Source: Euptelea pleiosperma
Lineage: Eukaryota > Streptophyta > Magnoliopsida > Ranunculales > Eupteleaceae
Reading direction: 5' to 3'
NCBI GenBank assembly: GCA_035048495.1
Contig: CM068547.1
Location: forward strand, 34,976,502 to 35,040,501
DNA: 64,000 nucleotides
In this document: in pieces, positions 9,382 through 20,782 of the stretch
How positions within the stretch are numbered: position 1 is the stretch's first letter
How the letters are laid out: each line of letters begins with the position of its first letter
Notes under the pieces: generated by a model
Database searches by the model: none
Told to the model about the DNA's origin: nothing
What the model saw: the letters and a program-made list of their open reading frames with translations, nothing else
Made by a program: the position numbers and the translations under genes

Positions 9382-9959
9382 AACACTACTAATTTGAAGT
9401 TATAATCAGTATAGGTTTATTCCTAATCCCAAATTGTACAAGATTTTATACCACTATCAAATCCGTACCTACCAGTGTAAATCAGTGTGCATGTAAAGTT
9501 ATCAGATAAAACTGAATAAATTTTTACCGAATTCCAACTAGTAAATCAGACTAATCTTAAGAATTATCTAGAATTTCTACAGTGATTGTCAGATTATTCT
9601 TAGTGTCAAGTCCTAGTTTTAGATTTTTCTATAAAGTTAATGCCCATCAAATCTTAAATTCAATTATGTATAGCAAAAGCTTTATCAATTCTACTTAACA
9701 CAAATATTTTTTATTTCCCAACTTTTTCTAGTTTTTTTTCTTCTTGAAACAAATCCTAACAAAACAATTTTTGCAGAATTAAAATTAAAGCAGAAAAACT
9801 ACGGAGAAAACAAAAACTACACATCATAACTCCAAGGAATAAGAATTGAGAAAAAGAATAGTGATGTAGAACTTGAAGCCCTCGGGAAAATTGTAAGAAA
9901 AATACCTTTTTAGATTTGGATCTTAGGTATGATTGAATAGCATTTCAGTTATGGTGTAG
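9382..9959. other. AT-rich intergenic DNA
   Basis: No coding frame, RNA gene or clear repeat seen. Confidence 0.6.
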
Positions 9960-10428
9960 CAGCCGTCTCTGTTTCTATTTCCTCTCATGATGGTTCGTCC
10001 GAACTCATCAAAAATGTCGCAACCAGACTCAGTGAATTGAACTATATTCTTCTGGTCGGAAATCTGACTGATGCTTAAAATGTTCCTCAATGCCTTTTAT
10101 GTAAAGCACTTCGTCTAAGGTAGTACAGTTCCATTTCCCAGTAACTTCCCAGTAACTTCCCAGTAACATGTCTTGAGCAACCACCATCTAGTAGCCAGGT
10201 GCTACCTTTAAATTTATCATTTTTTGTGGTGCTCACGTTACACCTTAGAGAATCTTTCCTGACCCATATAAATCTAACTCTAGGAGTTCTGGGTGTAGGT
10301 GAAGCAACATTATTCTTTGGCACCTTTCTCCTTTGAGTCATCTGACTCTTAGGATTTGAGTTTTTCTAGGAATTTTATTTCCCTGCTCAACTTAATCCTC
10401 TTGGCTTCATAAATAAAGGAACACATGG
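9960..10428 (-). pseudogene. Ty1/copia protease/pre-integrase fragment
   Basis: On the minus strand, 10087-10341 encodes STWLLDGGCSRHVTGK, the copia aspartic protease neighbourhood, with DGG where an active D-S/T-G is expected. After a frame change the DNA reads LSISQISDQKNIVQFT, the pre-integrase block that normally follows. A threefold CCCAGTAACTT repeat near 10137-10168 causes the frame disturbance. RT and integrase are absent. A dead fragment. Confidence 0.7.
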
Positions 10429-11225
10429 TTGATCTGCCGAACAGTGTGACGTTTCGATCCTAAGTAAAATCGAGTCCTACCCAGAATCATATGACCTACA
10501 TCCATAGGTACCAACATCACACCACAAGGTGTCCTTATAGGAAGAAAACTGAATGGAAACCTGTCACCTCTAAGATAAAAGGGCTTTGATGATGCATAGT
10601 TTCACTCCCAAGGGAGGCTGACTCCGAACATCAGGTTTCAATCCCAAGGTAAGGGGCTTAGTCGCTGGGTTGCAAGAGTCAAAACATCTCTCACGCTACA
10701 ATTTAAGATGCCACTCTAAATCTTGGCCACCTAATGGGCATGCCCCAAAGTGTGGACATCATAGGGAATCAGCCCTCTCTATAGCTCAAATCGGAGACCC
10801 ATACGAAACCTGGATAAGGTCATCAGAGGGTTTTCCCTGATGTTACATCGCATCATGTATTCGTTGAATTTTGCGATGTAATGAGCGACAGACATAGATC
10901 TTGGGCTAAGGGATTGCCATTGATCTAAAAGTCTCTCGCGATAGCTCAAAGACAATTACTTCTCCATGAAGACTTCCTTCATTTCAGTCTACTGAGCAAT
11001 GGGTTCTTCGCCACTTCTATAATTCTTACGCTCGACGTTGGTCCAATAAAGTTTGGCTTGTTCTACCAATTACATCTTGGCAAACCAAACTCTACAAACT
11101 TCAGACATTTTGTACGACTCAAATTAGTGGTCCATATCTGACAACCAGTCGAGGAAAACTTTTGGGTCCAAGCAACAATCAAAGCTAGGAGCATCAATCT
11201 TAACCGTCATCGTGGTCATAGAGCC
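10429..11225 (-). pseudogene. Ty3/gypsy (chromovirus-like) gag and protease fragment
   Basis: Minus-strand translation from about 11215 gives a decayed Gag core (IDAPSFDCCLDPKVFLDWL, then VEQAKLYWTNVE, then LSYRERLLDQWQSLAQ). This is typical of the retrotrans_gag domain and is broken by several stops. Further along, about 10560-10430, reads VPMDVGHMILGR, the end of a gypsy protease. Between them nothing is readable. It differs from the Athila-like elements in the rest of the window. Confidence 0.65.
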
Positions 11226-12624
11226 CTAATATTCATCCGGGGGTTGGTGACCACCCCCACGATCTTTACCTAGGTCCCAGCCTCGACCTCAGCCTCATTC
11301 ATGATTACAGGACTCTTCCTCGTCTATAGGACTCTTCCTTGGAGGTACTGTAATTCAGGGTATCAGGGTATCATCGAGGTACGCAACCAGGAACTTGCCC
11401 ATGCAAGGCCTCCATACAGGCAAACTTTCACTTTCACTTTCGCACGTGCACCTTTTGTGGATTGGAAGGGACCAGTCTGTGTCCAGAAACATCCGAAGTA
11501 TAAGGACAAGTGTCAAAAAATGGTTTTGTGTAGTTAAATGTCAACATGTGGAAAGTGCACATGTAAGGGGATTTGAGTCTGTGAGAGGTGTGTTTCCTCT
11601 GCTTTTGGCTAGTGGAACTTCATTTGTTTGGTTCTCTTGGAAGGCTGGTGTGACACCTTAGTGTTCTTAGAAGTGGTGAGGCTCCAATTCCCTATCTTCT
11701 CTCCTCTCTATTTTATTTCTATTTTCTGTTGCTAGCATCATCCCAGAAAATCCTAACTTAGCTTACTTGTCTAGCATCACAAAACCTAACCATAAGCTAT
11801 CGTGTGACCCTATTTATAAATAACAAATACCCAAACCTAGCCTTCTCTGAAGTTCATAATCAATACTATTAAAACCTTAGATAGCCATGTTCATCTCTTT
11901 CAATCTTTAATTTTAGCTATGGTACAATCCCAATTATTCCAGCATCTGTGGAACTGATTTCTCTAATCTGTTTAAACCCAACCAGAATTCTCTCTTAGTT
12001 ACCTTTATAAAACTCCCGATAATATTTCCATCACTTTTCTAACGGTCGGGCACCTCTAAACCATCCATTATGCCTACAAACCTGAGCTATTTAACATGTT
12101 CTTGCCCCATCTTTGATCTAATACTCCAGAGTTTCAATGATAAATATTTAAAAGTACACTTATAATTCACTTAAATGCATAATAAGTGCAGCACCACCTA
12201 CAAGTGCTAGTGAAAAAATAATAAATGAACGAATAAAGCAGTAGCAAGTAGAACAGCTTTAATCCACAATTGCCATGCAAAAAAAAGAAAAAATGAGAAA
12301 GCAAAGCAGTGAAGTAATGAATTCAATAATCCATCCCAGTGATTCATAAAAGACGAATATTTACGCAATCAACAGTTGACATTTAACTACATGAAACCAT
12401 GCCATGAGCACTATATTAATTTGAGTAGATATCAGAATATTGAGTAACTTTTTTAAGGTCCAACTGAATGCCCAAAACATTTTAGAGAAACTTGGTACCT
12501 GTTGAGATCCTAATGACCAAAGAACCCTTGGGATCTTAAATGGAAAAATCCTCCAATTGCAAGGACATACACCAATACAGAAATAATTATCCCAATTGAA
12601 GGATCAAATCAATAATTTGGGCCA
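11226..12624. other. Intergenic DNA without recognised features
   Basis: Moderately AT-rich. Short ORFs at 11301-11537 and 11395-11661 show no family resemblance and overlap each other in different frames. Nothing else seen. Confidence 0.5.
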
Positions 12625-12715
12625 AAAAGAGAGTACGGCAGATAACCACTGCCCATCTGAACTGGTAAACATTTTTGTTATGGAAGGCACACTAGGTGAC
12701 ATATCATCATCCTCC
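12625..12715 (-). pseudogene. Possible WD40-protein exon fragment (UTP4/PCN-like)
   Basis: The minus strand encodes SVPSITKMFTSSDGQWLSAV. It resembles, from memory, a stretch of the plant UTP4/POPCORN WD40 protein of the small-subunit processome. The likeness stops after WLSAV, where GTACTC could be a decayed splice donor. The preceding 210 bases are a tandem repeat, not more of the gene. Too short to be sure. A chance match is possible. Confidence 0.35.
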
Positions 12716-12925
12716 TTCCATAAAGGTGTGAAGGTGTGCAATAGTTCTGCACTTCCCACATCCACAACTTGGAGCAGCAGAGAAAGGTGAAGCAATGGAG
12801 AACACATAACTAGTACCACCTTCCGTAAAGGTGTGAAGGTGTGCAATAGTTTTGCACTTCCCACATCCACAACTTGGAGCAGCAGAGAAAGGTGAAGCAA
12901 TGGAGAACACATAACTAGTACCACC
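12716..12925 (+). repeat. Two tandem copies of a 105 bp unit
   Basis: TAAAGGTGTGAAGGTGTGCA begins at 12721 and again at 12826. The copies differ at only a few bases, so the duplication is fairly young. The minus-strand ORFs spanning it are duplicated for this reason alone. Confidence 0.9.
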
Positions 12926-14285
12926 ATAAGCCCCTTGGATCATGCAAGTAAGGACGATCTCAAAGTTTTCAATTAAGAGAAATCTGAGTTGGATAGAAAG
13001 AGTCGCTGAACCTTACATTCTACTTTCTTCTTTGGCACTTTTTCATACAATCTTAATTAACGATCTTGCGTATTTGAGAATAACTGAAGAGAAGTTTCGT
13101 ACGGCATAATACATTTGAAGAAGAACTCATTAACGATGAATCAGAGATGTCTTAGATCGTAAATATATTTAAAAGAAATATGATCATAGAGAGGAACCAA
13201 ACTAAATCGAGATGAAGAAGAAGATGAAACAGAAAAAGAGGAAACTGAGATAAAAATAACTACACAAATTTAACACAGAAGATCAGAGTGAAGATTAAAC
13301 CCACTGAAAATACCAAAACTTTCAATCATTCAACTGTGAAAAACTACAGCAGTAGAAAAATCAAAAAAAAAAAAACATTTGGTGAAAACACTAACTAAAA
13401 GGCTCTAACTGACAATCAATCAGCTTTAGCTCTCACCAATTGTGACTAGCGGAAAAGAAAACAGAGAACCAGCGTAAAAGTTAGCCTCCAAGGAATCTCA
13501 ACTCAACGAATCTCAAATGAATCACAGCTGTCTAACCACCTTAAACAAGCTCCAAACCCTAGATCGATCCAAAGAGAAGTTATGGAATTCCAAAGCAGGC
13601 TTGATCAGCTTGGAAGTTCAGAAATTTTCATCAATAAAGACACAATGGACAGAATATTTAGAAATCTACAATGAAATCATCTGTACGCATAGGATTCCAC
13701 AAAGATTGCTACTGGTAGATTAAATGCAAAATCAATCTGAAGATCTGGAAGCCAAACATGTAGAAAATTAGGGGTAACATGTAGACAATTAGGGTTAGGG
13801 ATAAAATGAACTCACGGCAGTTTACACAAGTTCGTTGGTGTAAGCTTCAGCGCGGATTGAGAGAGCGAGTCGGTGGAAACCCGAGCGAGGAGACGATCCA
13901 TGGCGTTGGTTGAAGGACTGTTGTCCAATCCACTGCGAAGACGACGAGTTCAACTTCACCCCATGACTGCAACAAAAGGCAACCCGGTAGAGGAGGGAGC
14001 GAAGGCAAGAGAGGAAAGAGGTTTCTTTGAGAATATTGAGGCCTGTTGAGATGGATGAGGGCAGGGTGAGAATATTGGAAATACGTATCTATAGGAGCAA
14101 AAAAAAATGTTGGATCAATAACGCAGATATCGAATTCAAAACAAGAAACTACCATTCACCAACGAAACCAATAATCTAGCTTGATAATTCGATAAAGTTC
14201 CACAACGATCTAAAGAGACGAACGAATTCACAAATAGAAACCCTAGATTTTCGAACAAATCAAAGCAGAGAACACAATAAAACCC
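12926..14285. other. Intergenic DNA, possible decayed 5' gene sequence
   Basis: Mostly AT-rich. The GC-richer part at about 13830-14060 could hold a minus-strand start (MDRLLARVSTDSLSQSALKL at about 13905-13840) with a possible GTAAAC donor. No family is recognised and no further exon was found. Confidence 0.25.
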
Positions 14286-14457
14286 TAAATTCAAGAGATG
14301 GAGAAAGAGTCAGAGATTATTACTGGGTTTCTATGGTTTTCCGTCGACCCATTTGGAGACGGCAAAATGGACCTTCTCGCAACTTAGGGCTTCGGATTTG
14401 TGAGGCTCCTTGAGGCAGTTCCGTACAAGAGAGGCACAGATGTTGGAGTATGTTATG
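14286..14457 (-). pseudogene. Mitochondrial F1F0-ATP synthase epsilon subunit pseudogene
   Basis: Read on the minus strand from 14457, the DNA encodes [18 protein letters not shown] followed by [15 protein letters not shown]. This matches nearly all of the plant ATP synthase epsilon subunit, a protein of about 70 residues in the central stalk of the mitochondrial enzyme. A TAG stop follows GKP, and an extra base shifts the frame so that the tail (PVI, SD) continues in another frame. The N-terminal residues are missing. CTAG just before TAC could be an old splice acceptor. The gene is broken by stop and frameshift. No poly(A) tail or target duplication was seen, so processed versus duplicated origin is open. 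Confidence 0.75.
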
Positions 14458-14519
14458 TACTAGGGGATGACCCGTGCCAACGGCACTCCTCAACAAAGCG
14501 TTTAATTTGCAAATAAACA

Positions 14520-14626
14520 GGTGCCTTCGACACTCAAATCCACAGTGTTGAAACAGTGGATGAAGTGAAACGGGTGCCTTCGGCACTCAAACCCACAATG
14601 TTGAAAAAGTAGGTGAAGTGATTTCT
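14520..14626 (+). repeat. Two imperfect tandem copies of a 53 bp unit
   Basis: GTGCCTTCGACACTCAAATC at 14521 recurs as GTGCCTTCGGCACTCAAACC at 14574. It lies just beyond the ATP-synthase pseudogene and codes for nothing recognisable. Confidence 0.8.
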
Positions 14627-15341
14627 TTAGGAATTGATCAAACAGTAGAACGAAAGGATGCGTCACAAACATCAATTCAAACAGAAAAATGGCAACAAAG
14701 GCAATTACAGCATAAAACAAATTCTTTATAACTTTCAGACCATATTGAAATTCTGCCAACCAAAAGAAGAGAACATTTATGGGTCCACCTGTTAATGGGT
14801 AGGCAGCATAACAAAATATGAAGTAGATAAATGAGCTAAAAATGAAACACTTATTGACTAAGGCTCACCATACACTAACCAAGTTTACTTCGATAGACTC
14901 AAATCATAAATGAGAATTTTTTATTGCTTGATGAGGGGAGGACTGATATCAATCAACCATACACCCATAGACCAAGAGTGGGTTCATACTCTATGTACAC
15001 AAAATAACCAAAAGAACCTTGTATAAGTGTATTCTTACATTGAGGAAAAGCATCTTGCTTATGACATGACGTTGCTAGATCTCACTTCTTTTCACATTTG
15101 AGGAAAAGCATCCACCATTCAAAATGCCTCTAAAACTTATCACCACATTGCTGCACAATGCTCAACTTAGGAATGTAAAATGAAGTGTGGGTCGTAAGGC
15201 CAATACATTAGTATTTACAAAACCAATTCCTCTTACCATTTCTATGCACACGAATACTAACATTTGGGTTTTGAAACTAAGTGTGCAAGCCAATTTAGAG
15301 AACTTTGTTGACCTTAAGTGGACTTATAAACCACAAATTAG
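14627..15341. other. AT-rich intergenic DNA
   Basis: No gene or repeat recognised. Confidence 0.5.
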
Positions 15342-15459
15342 CCTGATTAGTGATTTCTAAGCATTGGATTGCAATCATTTTCATGGGATGATTTTTAACC
15401 GTGGAATTTGAGCATTATTTGGAGTACTACGATCCAAAGGTTTGGACTCACTAATCTGG
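15342..15459 (+). mobile_element. MITE-like element, CCTGATTAGTGATTTC family, copy 1
   Basis: Starts CCTGATTAGTGATTTCTAAG and ends CACTAATCTGG, 118 bases. It is related to 20666-20782, which lies in inverted orientation. Its right part forms the first unit of the 161 bp tandem repeat. Confidence 0.6.
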
Positions 15460-15796
15460 CTGAATTTTGGTATGTAGGTCCACCTAGAGATGGGTCTAAC
15501 ATCCAATACCATCAGATGTCTCTAAAGTGTGCCAATGGCTCACGTGGGATTATTTTTAACCATGGAATTTGAGCATTATTTGGAGTACTAAGATCCAAAG
15601 GTTTGAACTCACTAATCTGGCTGAATTTTGGTATGTAGGTCCACCTAGAGATGGGCCTAACATCCATACCGTCAGATGTCTCTAAAGTGTGGCACATGGC
15701 TCACGTGGGATTATTTTTAATGGTGAAATTTGATCATTATTTGGAGTAATAAGATCCAAAGGTTTGAAACTCACTAATCTGGCTGAATTTTGGTAA
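15385..15796 (+). repeat. Tandem repeat, ~161 bp unit, 2.6 copies
   Basis: ATTTTTAACC...GGAATTTGAGCATTATTTGGAG begins at 15391, 15552 and 15713, exactly 161 apart. The third copy is partial. Each unit contains a MITE end plus flanking GTAGGTCCACCTAGAG sequence, so the element and its flank were amplified together. Confidence 0.9.
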
Positions 15797-15879
15797 GTGC
15801 TTGAATCATGTTGAGAAAGTGCTTGAATCCTATTGCTAGATATCACCAGCCACGTTGATTTTTTGTGTATAGGTCCACC

Positions 15880-16060
15880 ACGGTGTACATTCAGTCAAGT
15901 GCACACATTCAGTCTGAATGTGATAAATGGACAGCAAAGGGGACTGTCCAAATGGTGTCAGATGTGGGCACATCTGAATGTGAACTGAGTGTGAACATTC
16001 TTAGAGACTACTGAATGTTCACACCCATGTGGACCATGTCTCCTCTGTTTTTTACATGAT
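15880..16060. repeat. Inverted-repeat-rich block (GAATGTGAACATTC-type motifs)
   Basis: Repeated direct and inverted forms of ATTCAGTCTGAATG, GAATGTGAAC and GAACATTC, bounded by GGTCCACCACGG and CCATGTGGACC. This suggests a small foldback transposon. Ends not resolved. Confidence 0.4.
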
Positions 16061-18104
16061 AAACAGAATCCGGACAAATTTAGAAAGAGACAACTTTGAG
16101 CTGAAATTTAATTAGAGAGAGAGAAAGAGAGACAACTTTGAGTTGAATTTTATAAACTCAGAATTAGAGATAGAGACAACTTTGAGTTGAATTGTATAAA
16201 CTCAAAGTTTATAAACCAACTCAGAATTAAAAATAGAGACAACTTTGACTCTTTGCATTTCACAAAAGCAAACCAATTCAAACTCCCAATCCTTTTAACT
16301 TCCCCCTAAACCTAGGTCCCCACAACCCGGCCACCTATCTTCTTAAAGCACCCTTGCGCTAATGCACCTTCTAAGGGACAAATCTAAAAAAGTTTACAAA
16401 AGTGCATGCTATTCATCTTACAAAAACCTTATCCCATCACCAATCCTCACCTTATGCATAATATCCTGAGTGAAATCTGCATAAACCTTTTTAAATCTGT
16501 TAGACACCCAAAGTGATAACTATCAATCACCTAATTGTTATCCCACCTTCACTCCCTAATTACAAACTGCAAATAAGAATGGAATCTACTTTGAACTTTG
16601 CTAGATTTCTGGTGATGGAGGACTGTTATTAATATCGTTAGCTACTTCAGGTTCTTTTGTTTTGCATGAAAATAAACATCAGTTGTGATCTCAGATGCCC
16701 TATTTGATAGAATAAAAAGAGAGATAATAATCAAATAGTACTGATTCCCATCCTTACACCAACTTCATTGTTTTTGAGAAAATCTTTGTATTGCAATTGA
16801 CAATCTCATTATTGACAGTACTGCACTAAAGGCAATAGTTTTACCAGTAGTAAATGAGAATTAAATTAAAGCTTCATCAATGTAGCAAAAACAGGCCTGG
16901 TTAATATAAAATTTGCAAAGGCAGTTAATACAGGGGAAAGTGCAATAATATAAGAATATAGGTGTAGATGGGCACGTCAGTGGTGATATTGCATTCATTG
17001 CTGCACTACAAACTATGATGTGCTCTTACAAAGTGTGACGGATTCATCAAAGTGCTCATCCCCATCAAAAGGCCCAGATTCATAGCTCATTTCTCTTTGT
17101 AGTGCAAAACTTACATTTTTTATTCTTACCTATATAACTATATCGTAACAGGGAATTGAGAGAGATGGTGGAACAAAAATATGGCATCACTTTGGTATTT
17201 CCACAAAAGAATTAGAAAGAAAGTTCCACTTGATCCAACAATCATGTTCGAGGCATTTTCAGCAAAGACAAATACAGAGGCATTTCCTCATAACACTTTC
17301 AAATATGTGGGTGAGTGCAAAGATGAACAAACTGAATATGACATAAAAAAAACCATTAACAATCATGTCCGAGGCCTTTTCAGCAAAGAAAAATACAGAG
17401 GCATTTCCTTAATGCTTTATATCCACAGTGAACCTTTAATTAAAATGAGGGATTATACAAACAATTTAATTGGCATCCACTTAAAGAGAATACTACAGTT
17501 AAACAAAACCTAGACATGAACATCAAAGATCAACCACAAACGCAAGAGAACTATATACATTGTATGAGAATGAGAGAGATTTAGAAGAAAAATTACAGAA
17601 AAGAGAAGAAGAGCAAAATATAAAAGTAATTCAATAGGCGCGAGAACGCAAGATTGATTCAAAATACCTCGAAAGAAAAGAATGTGCAGACATGTACTCC
17701 TTTATCCCACTCTTCTTCGCCATGAAGCAAAAAATTCAACAATGAGATCTAATTAGCAGTCTGGATCAATTAGTAATCTCAAATTCTGGAAGGATCCATT
17801 TAAAAGAATGATCTGTGTATGAAAGTGCAAACTTAAAACATTACTTCTAAACACCCCTCAAATAGAACTCTACCCATGGCTCCACATACAATGAGGGCAA
17901 TGGTCCGCTAATATGAACCATCCACTTAACACATTGTCTTGAACAATGTGTTATACCTAAATTATGCATTGATTGAACAATCCTATCCATCTAATTAGTT
18001 GTTTGAAAATGAACAAACACATGGCTGATAATTACAAAATTTCTTTTTTACCGAGTGCTGTTTTTGGGGGATACATGTCAACAGGTTATATCTTCTCCTG
18101 TTTT
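16061..18104. other. AT-rich intergenic DNA with small duplications
   Basis: Bases about 16100-16260 hold three degenerate repeats of GAGACAACTTTGAGTTGAAT. Around 17239 and 17360 a ~50 bp sequence (CATGTYCGAGGCMTTTTCAGC) is duplicated with about 121 bp spacing. The 110-codon ORF at 17181-17513 spans that duplication, matches nothing I know, and is not called as a gene. Confidence 0.5.
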
Positions 18105-18422
18105 GGGAGAGCCCCTAGGGCTGATTTTGGGTGAGGAAGATCTCCTCCATCAAAAGCAGCTGAGTCTGAGTTTTTTCACCCCACAACAATGTGTTCCTCA
18201 AAGAAACTTCGAAATGGTCTGACTTTTTAAGGATGATTTCAATGATTAAGATAACATCCTCACTCAAAATCAGCCCTAGGTGTTCTCCCATGATTAATTC
18301 TATGTGCATAATGCTAAAATTAAAAGCATAAAAAATAAAAAAGATAAATTTCTAAAACCAAGGGAAAAAACCACAAAATCTGAAATGCATCCTCAACCGA
18401 AATCAGGCCTAGGGGCTCTCCC
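18105..18422 (+). mobile_element. MITE-like element with GGGAGAGCCCCTAGG inverted ends
   Basis: Left end GGGAGAGCCCCTAGGGCTGA at 18105, right end reading CCTAGGGGCTCTCCC at 18408-18422. A second inverted copy, CCCTAGGTGTTCTCCC at 18274-18289, lies inside. The element may therefore be one 318 bp unit or a 185 bp unit with a duplicated end. No transposase. Confidence 0.55.
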
Positions 18423-20214
18423 GGGACCACATTAACCATGAAATTTGATGATTTAGGATGGGACTATTGAGCTCCCCAAACCCCAAACCCACAAACCATG
18501 AATCCATGGTGAATCCAAGTGGAGACCCCCCACCAAATATCACTTTCACAAATCAAAACACCGACCAGCCAAAATTCACCAGACAGAGCAAATGCGAGCA
18601 AAAATCATCAAAACAAAGCAAATTCAACAAAAAAAGTTGAATATTATGCCAAAAATTAGCTTGCTTTGTGGTTTCTAGGGATTGGATTTCTAAGTGTTAG
18701 ATCTGAGTAATCAAAATGGTTTCGGGTTTCAGAAATTATGGGTGGTTTCTAGGCGTTGGATGATGCACTTCTTGAAAGACAAAATGCAATGTAATAGCTT
18801 GGTTTCACCTAAATTTAAAGAGTAAAACAGGAAATCTTGCCTTTCTAACTACAACTTCCAAATAATCCCATTCTCCCCAAATCATCCCAAACCAAAAGTA
18901 GATTACAAATTTAAAGTAGGAGTTTGAGCTTTCTAAAAGTAAAACTGAGCAATTACAAACAAAAAATAACTACTAACAAAGTAACCACCTGATTCAATTA
19001 AAAAAAAGTAGAAGCATTCGAAATCAACACTTTTTTGTTGTGAAACCCAACAAACAAACAACTCCAACTTAAAAAAAATTGGTAAGAGCACATAAAACAA
19101 ACACAACATTTTCTACCCAAGACACGTAGGAATGCACCATTTTGGTGGTTTCGGAGATACCCAAAAACCCAATTAAATTCCCCCAAATGCAATAAAGTCG
19201 AACAGATTAAAAAAATATAAAGAAAAGAAAAGAACACAGTTCCCGAATAAGTAAATGCAAGCCCTTTGATTGAACTGGACTGCCAAAATAAGACCAAATC
19301 TTGCATTGCCGGTCCAAAATCCATGATGATGGACCAGTTAAAAAAAAACCATTGGTATATATTTGGATGCTTACTATATATATATTTTTTTGTACCCCCA
19401 TGAGCTGATGAAACAGCAAGACAAATGATTAGTGCAAACTCAACAGTAGAAAACAATAGAAGCCCCACAGCAACCGACCAAAAAAAAAACCCTAAATCCA
19501 CTTTTCATGAAATTAAAACAGCAAAGAAATAAAGAAAATATCAATGAACCAAAATCATGAATTAGAAACCTACATGCCACTTCCAATAGCCTAAATCCCC
19601 GAGAGAGAGAGAGAGAGAGAGACCGAAACCCCATGGAGCAAACCCAGATCTGAAAACCCTAGAGAGCAAACCTCAAGACGTTGAACCGACAAACTCAAAA
19701 AAACTAAACCTCAAACCCAAACCCAAACTCAAAACCCAAACCCCCCAACCAAACCTCCAAACCGAAGCAAGAGAGAGAGAGAGAGAGAGGACATACCTGA
19801 GCTAGGTTCGTTCCTCCTCTTCTTCAGTTCTTCTTCGGGTTCAGTCCTCCTCTTCTTTCAATTCTTCAGGGAGGGGTTGGTGAGAGGGTGAGAAATGAGC
19901 CTGAGAGAGAGAGAAACAAAACAGAGGAGTGGATTCCCCTGGGATCGTTCCTCCTCTTCTTCAGGGAGAGGGGGCCATTGCTTTCTTCTCTTCTCTTCTT
20001 TCTCTTCCCCTTTGCTTTGTTACCAGTTCTTGGTAAACCTAGAGGCTTGTTCGCTGGATTGCTTTTTTCTCTTCTCTTCTTTCTCTTCTTTCTCTTCTCT
20101 CTCCTTTGCTTTGTTACCAGTTAAGAATTTGAAGTCAAAGAACTGAGATAGTTGCACCGCGTGGAAATTACTTGGAATTCTTAATGAATTCTAATTTTAG
20201 CTGTTTGGACCAAG
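18423..20214. other. Noncoding DNA with GA/CT microsatellites
   Basis: AT-rich with (GA)n runs near 19603-19621 and 19770-19789, and CT/TTC-rich DNA at 19810-20120. On the minus strand CTCAG|GTATGT near 19797 is a good splice donor, and the CT/GA-rich DNA looks like an old 5' untranslated exon. The 167-codon Phe-rich minus ORF at 18998-19501 resembles no family I know and is left uncalled. Confidence 0.4.
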
Positions 20215-20545
20215 GTGGCCGTTATAACGAAAAAACGCTCAGGGGGCAAAAACGAAAAAAAAAAGAGAAATAACGGGAAAAAAAAGGGTCTGAATTTCAA
20301 AACGGAAAATAGCGGGAAAAAAATAGAATATAGCGGAAAATAACGGGAAAAAATAAAAAAACTGTCATTTTTTCACAATTTTTCCCTGAAAATAACGGTC
20401 ATTATTTTCATTATAACGGAAAACAACGGCCGTTATTTTCGTTATAACGGCCATTTTTCTGGGCGTTTTAACGGTACATAACATAACACGGTAAGTCTGA
20501 ATCCGTTATAATGGCCATTATTTTCATTATAATGGCCAATTTTTA
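20215..20545. repeat. Cluster of ATAACGG/CCGTTAT motifs
   Basis: More than a dozen direct and inverted copies of ATAACGG and CCGTTAT, including the palindromes CGTTATAACG and AACGGCCGTT. Such clusters are usual near the ends of non-autonomous DNA transposons. No terminal inverted repeat or transposase is visible. Confidence 0.6.
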
Positions 20546-20665
20546 AATCTTGGTTTGGACATCTAACAGAATTGAATTTTCTATCTATCTACATAAGAGA
20601 AATATCATCATCTCATGAATTTTATGTTATGAACCACTATTTTTTTGTCATCCGTCAATTTAAAA

Positions 20666-20782
20666 CCTGATTAGTGATTTCAAACCTTTGGATCTTTGTA
20701 CACCAAATAATCTTCAAATTCCACCGTTGAAATCAACCCATGAAACGAACTCCAATCCAATGCTTAGAAATCACTAATCAGG
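20666..20782 (-). mobile_element. MITE-like element, CCTGATTAGTGATTTC family, copy 2
   Basis: Perfect 16-base terminal inverted repeats: CCTGATTAGTGATTTC at the left, GAAATCACTAATCAGG at the right, 117 bases in all. The interior matches the copy at 15342-15459 in inverted orientation. A complete, non-coding member of the family. Confidence 0.75.

Noticed and set aside
17181..17513. 110-codon plus ORF
   Set aside because: Contains a duplicated 50 bp DNA segment read in the frame and shows no family match.
18998..19501. 167-codon Phe/Leu-rich minus ORF with membrane-like segments
   Set aside because: AT-rich DNA, no family resemblance, and nested ORFs in other frames. The hydrophobicity comes from T-rich codons.
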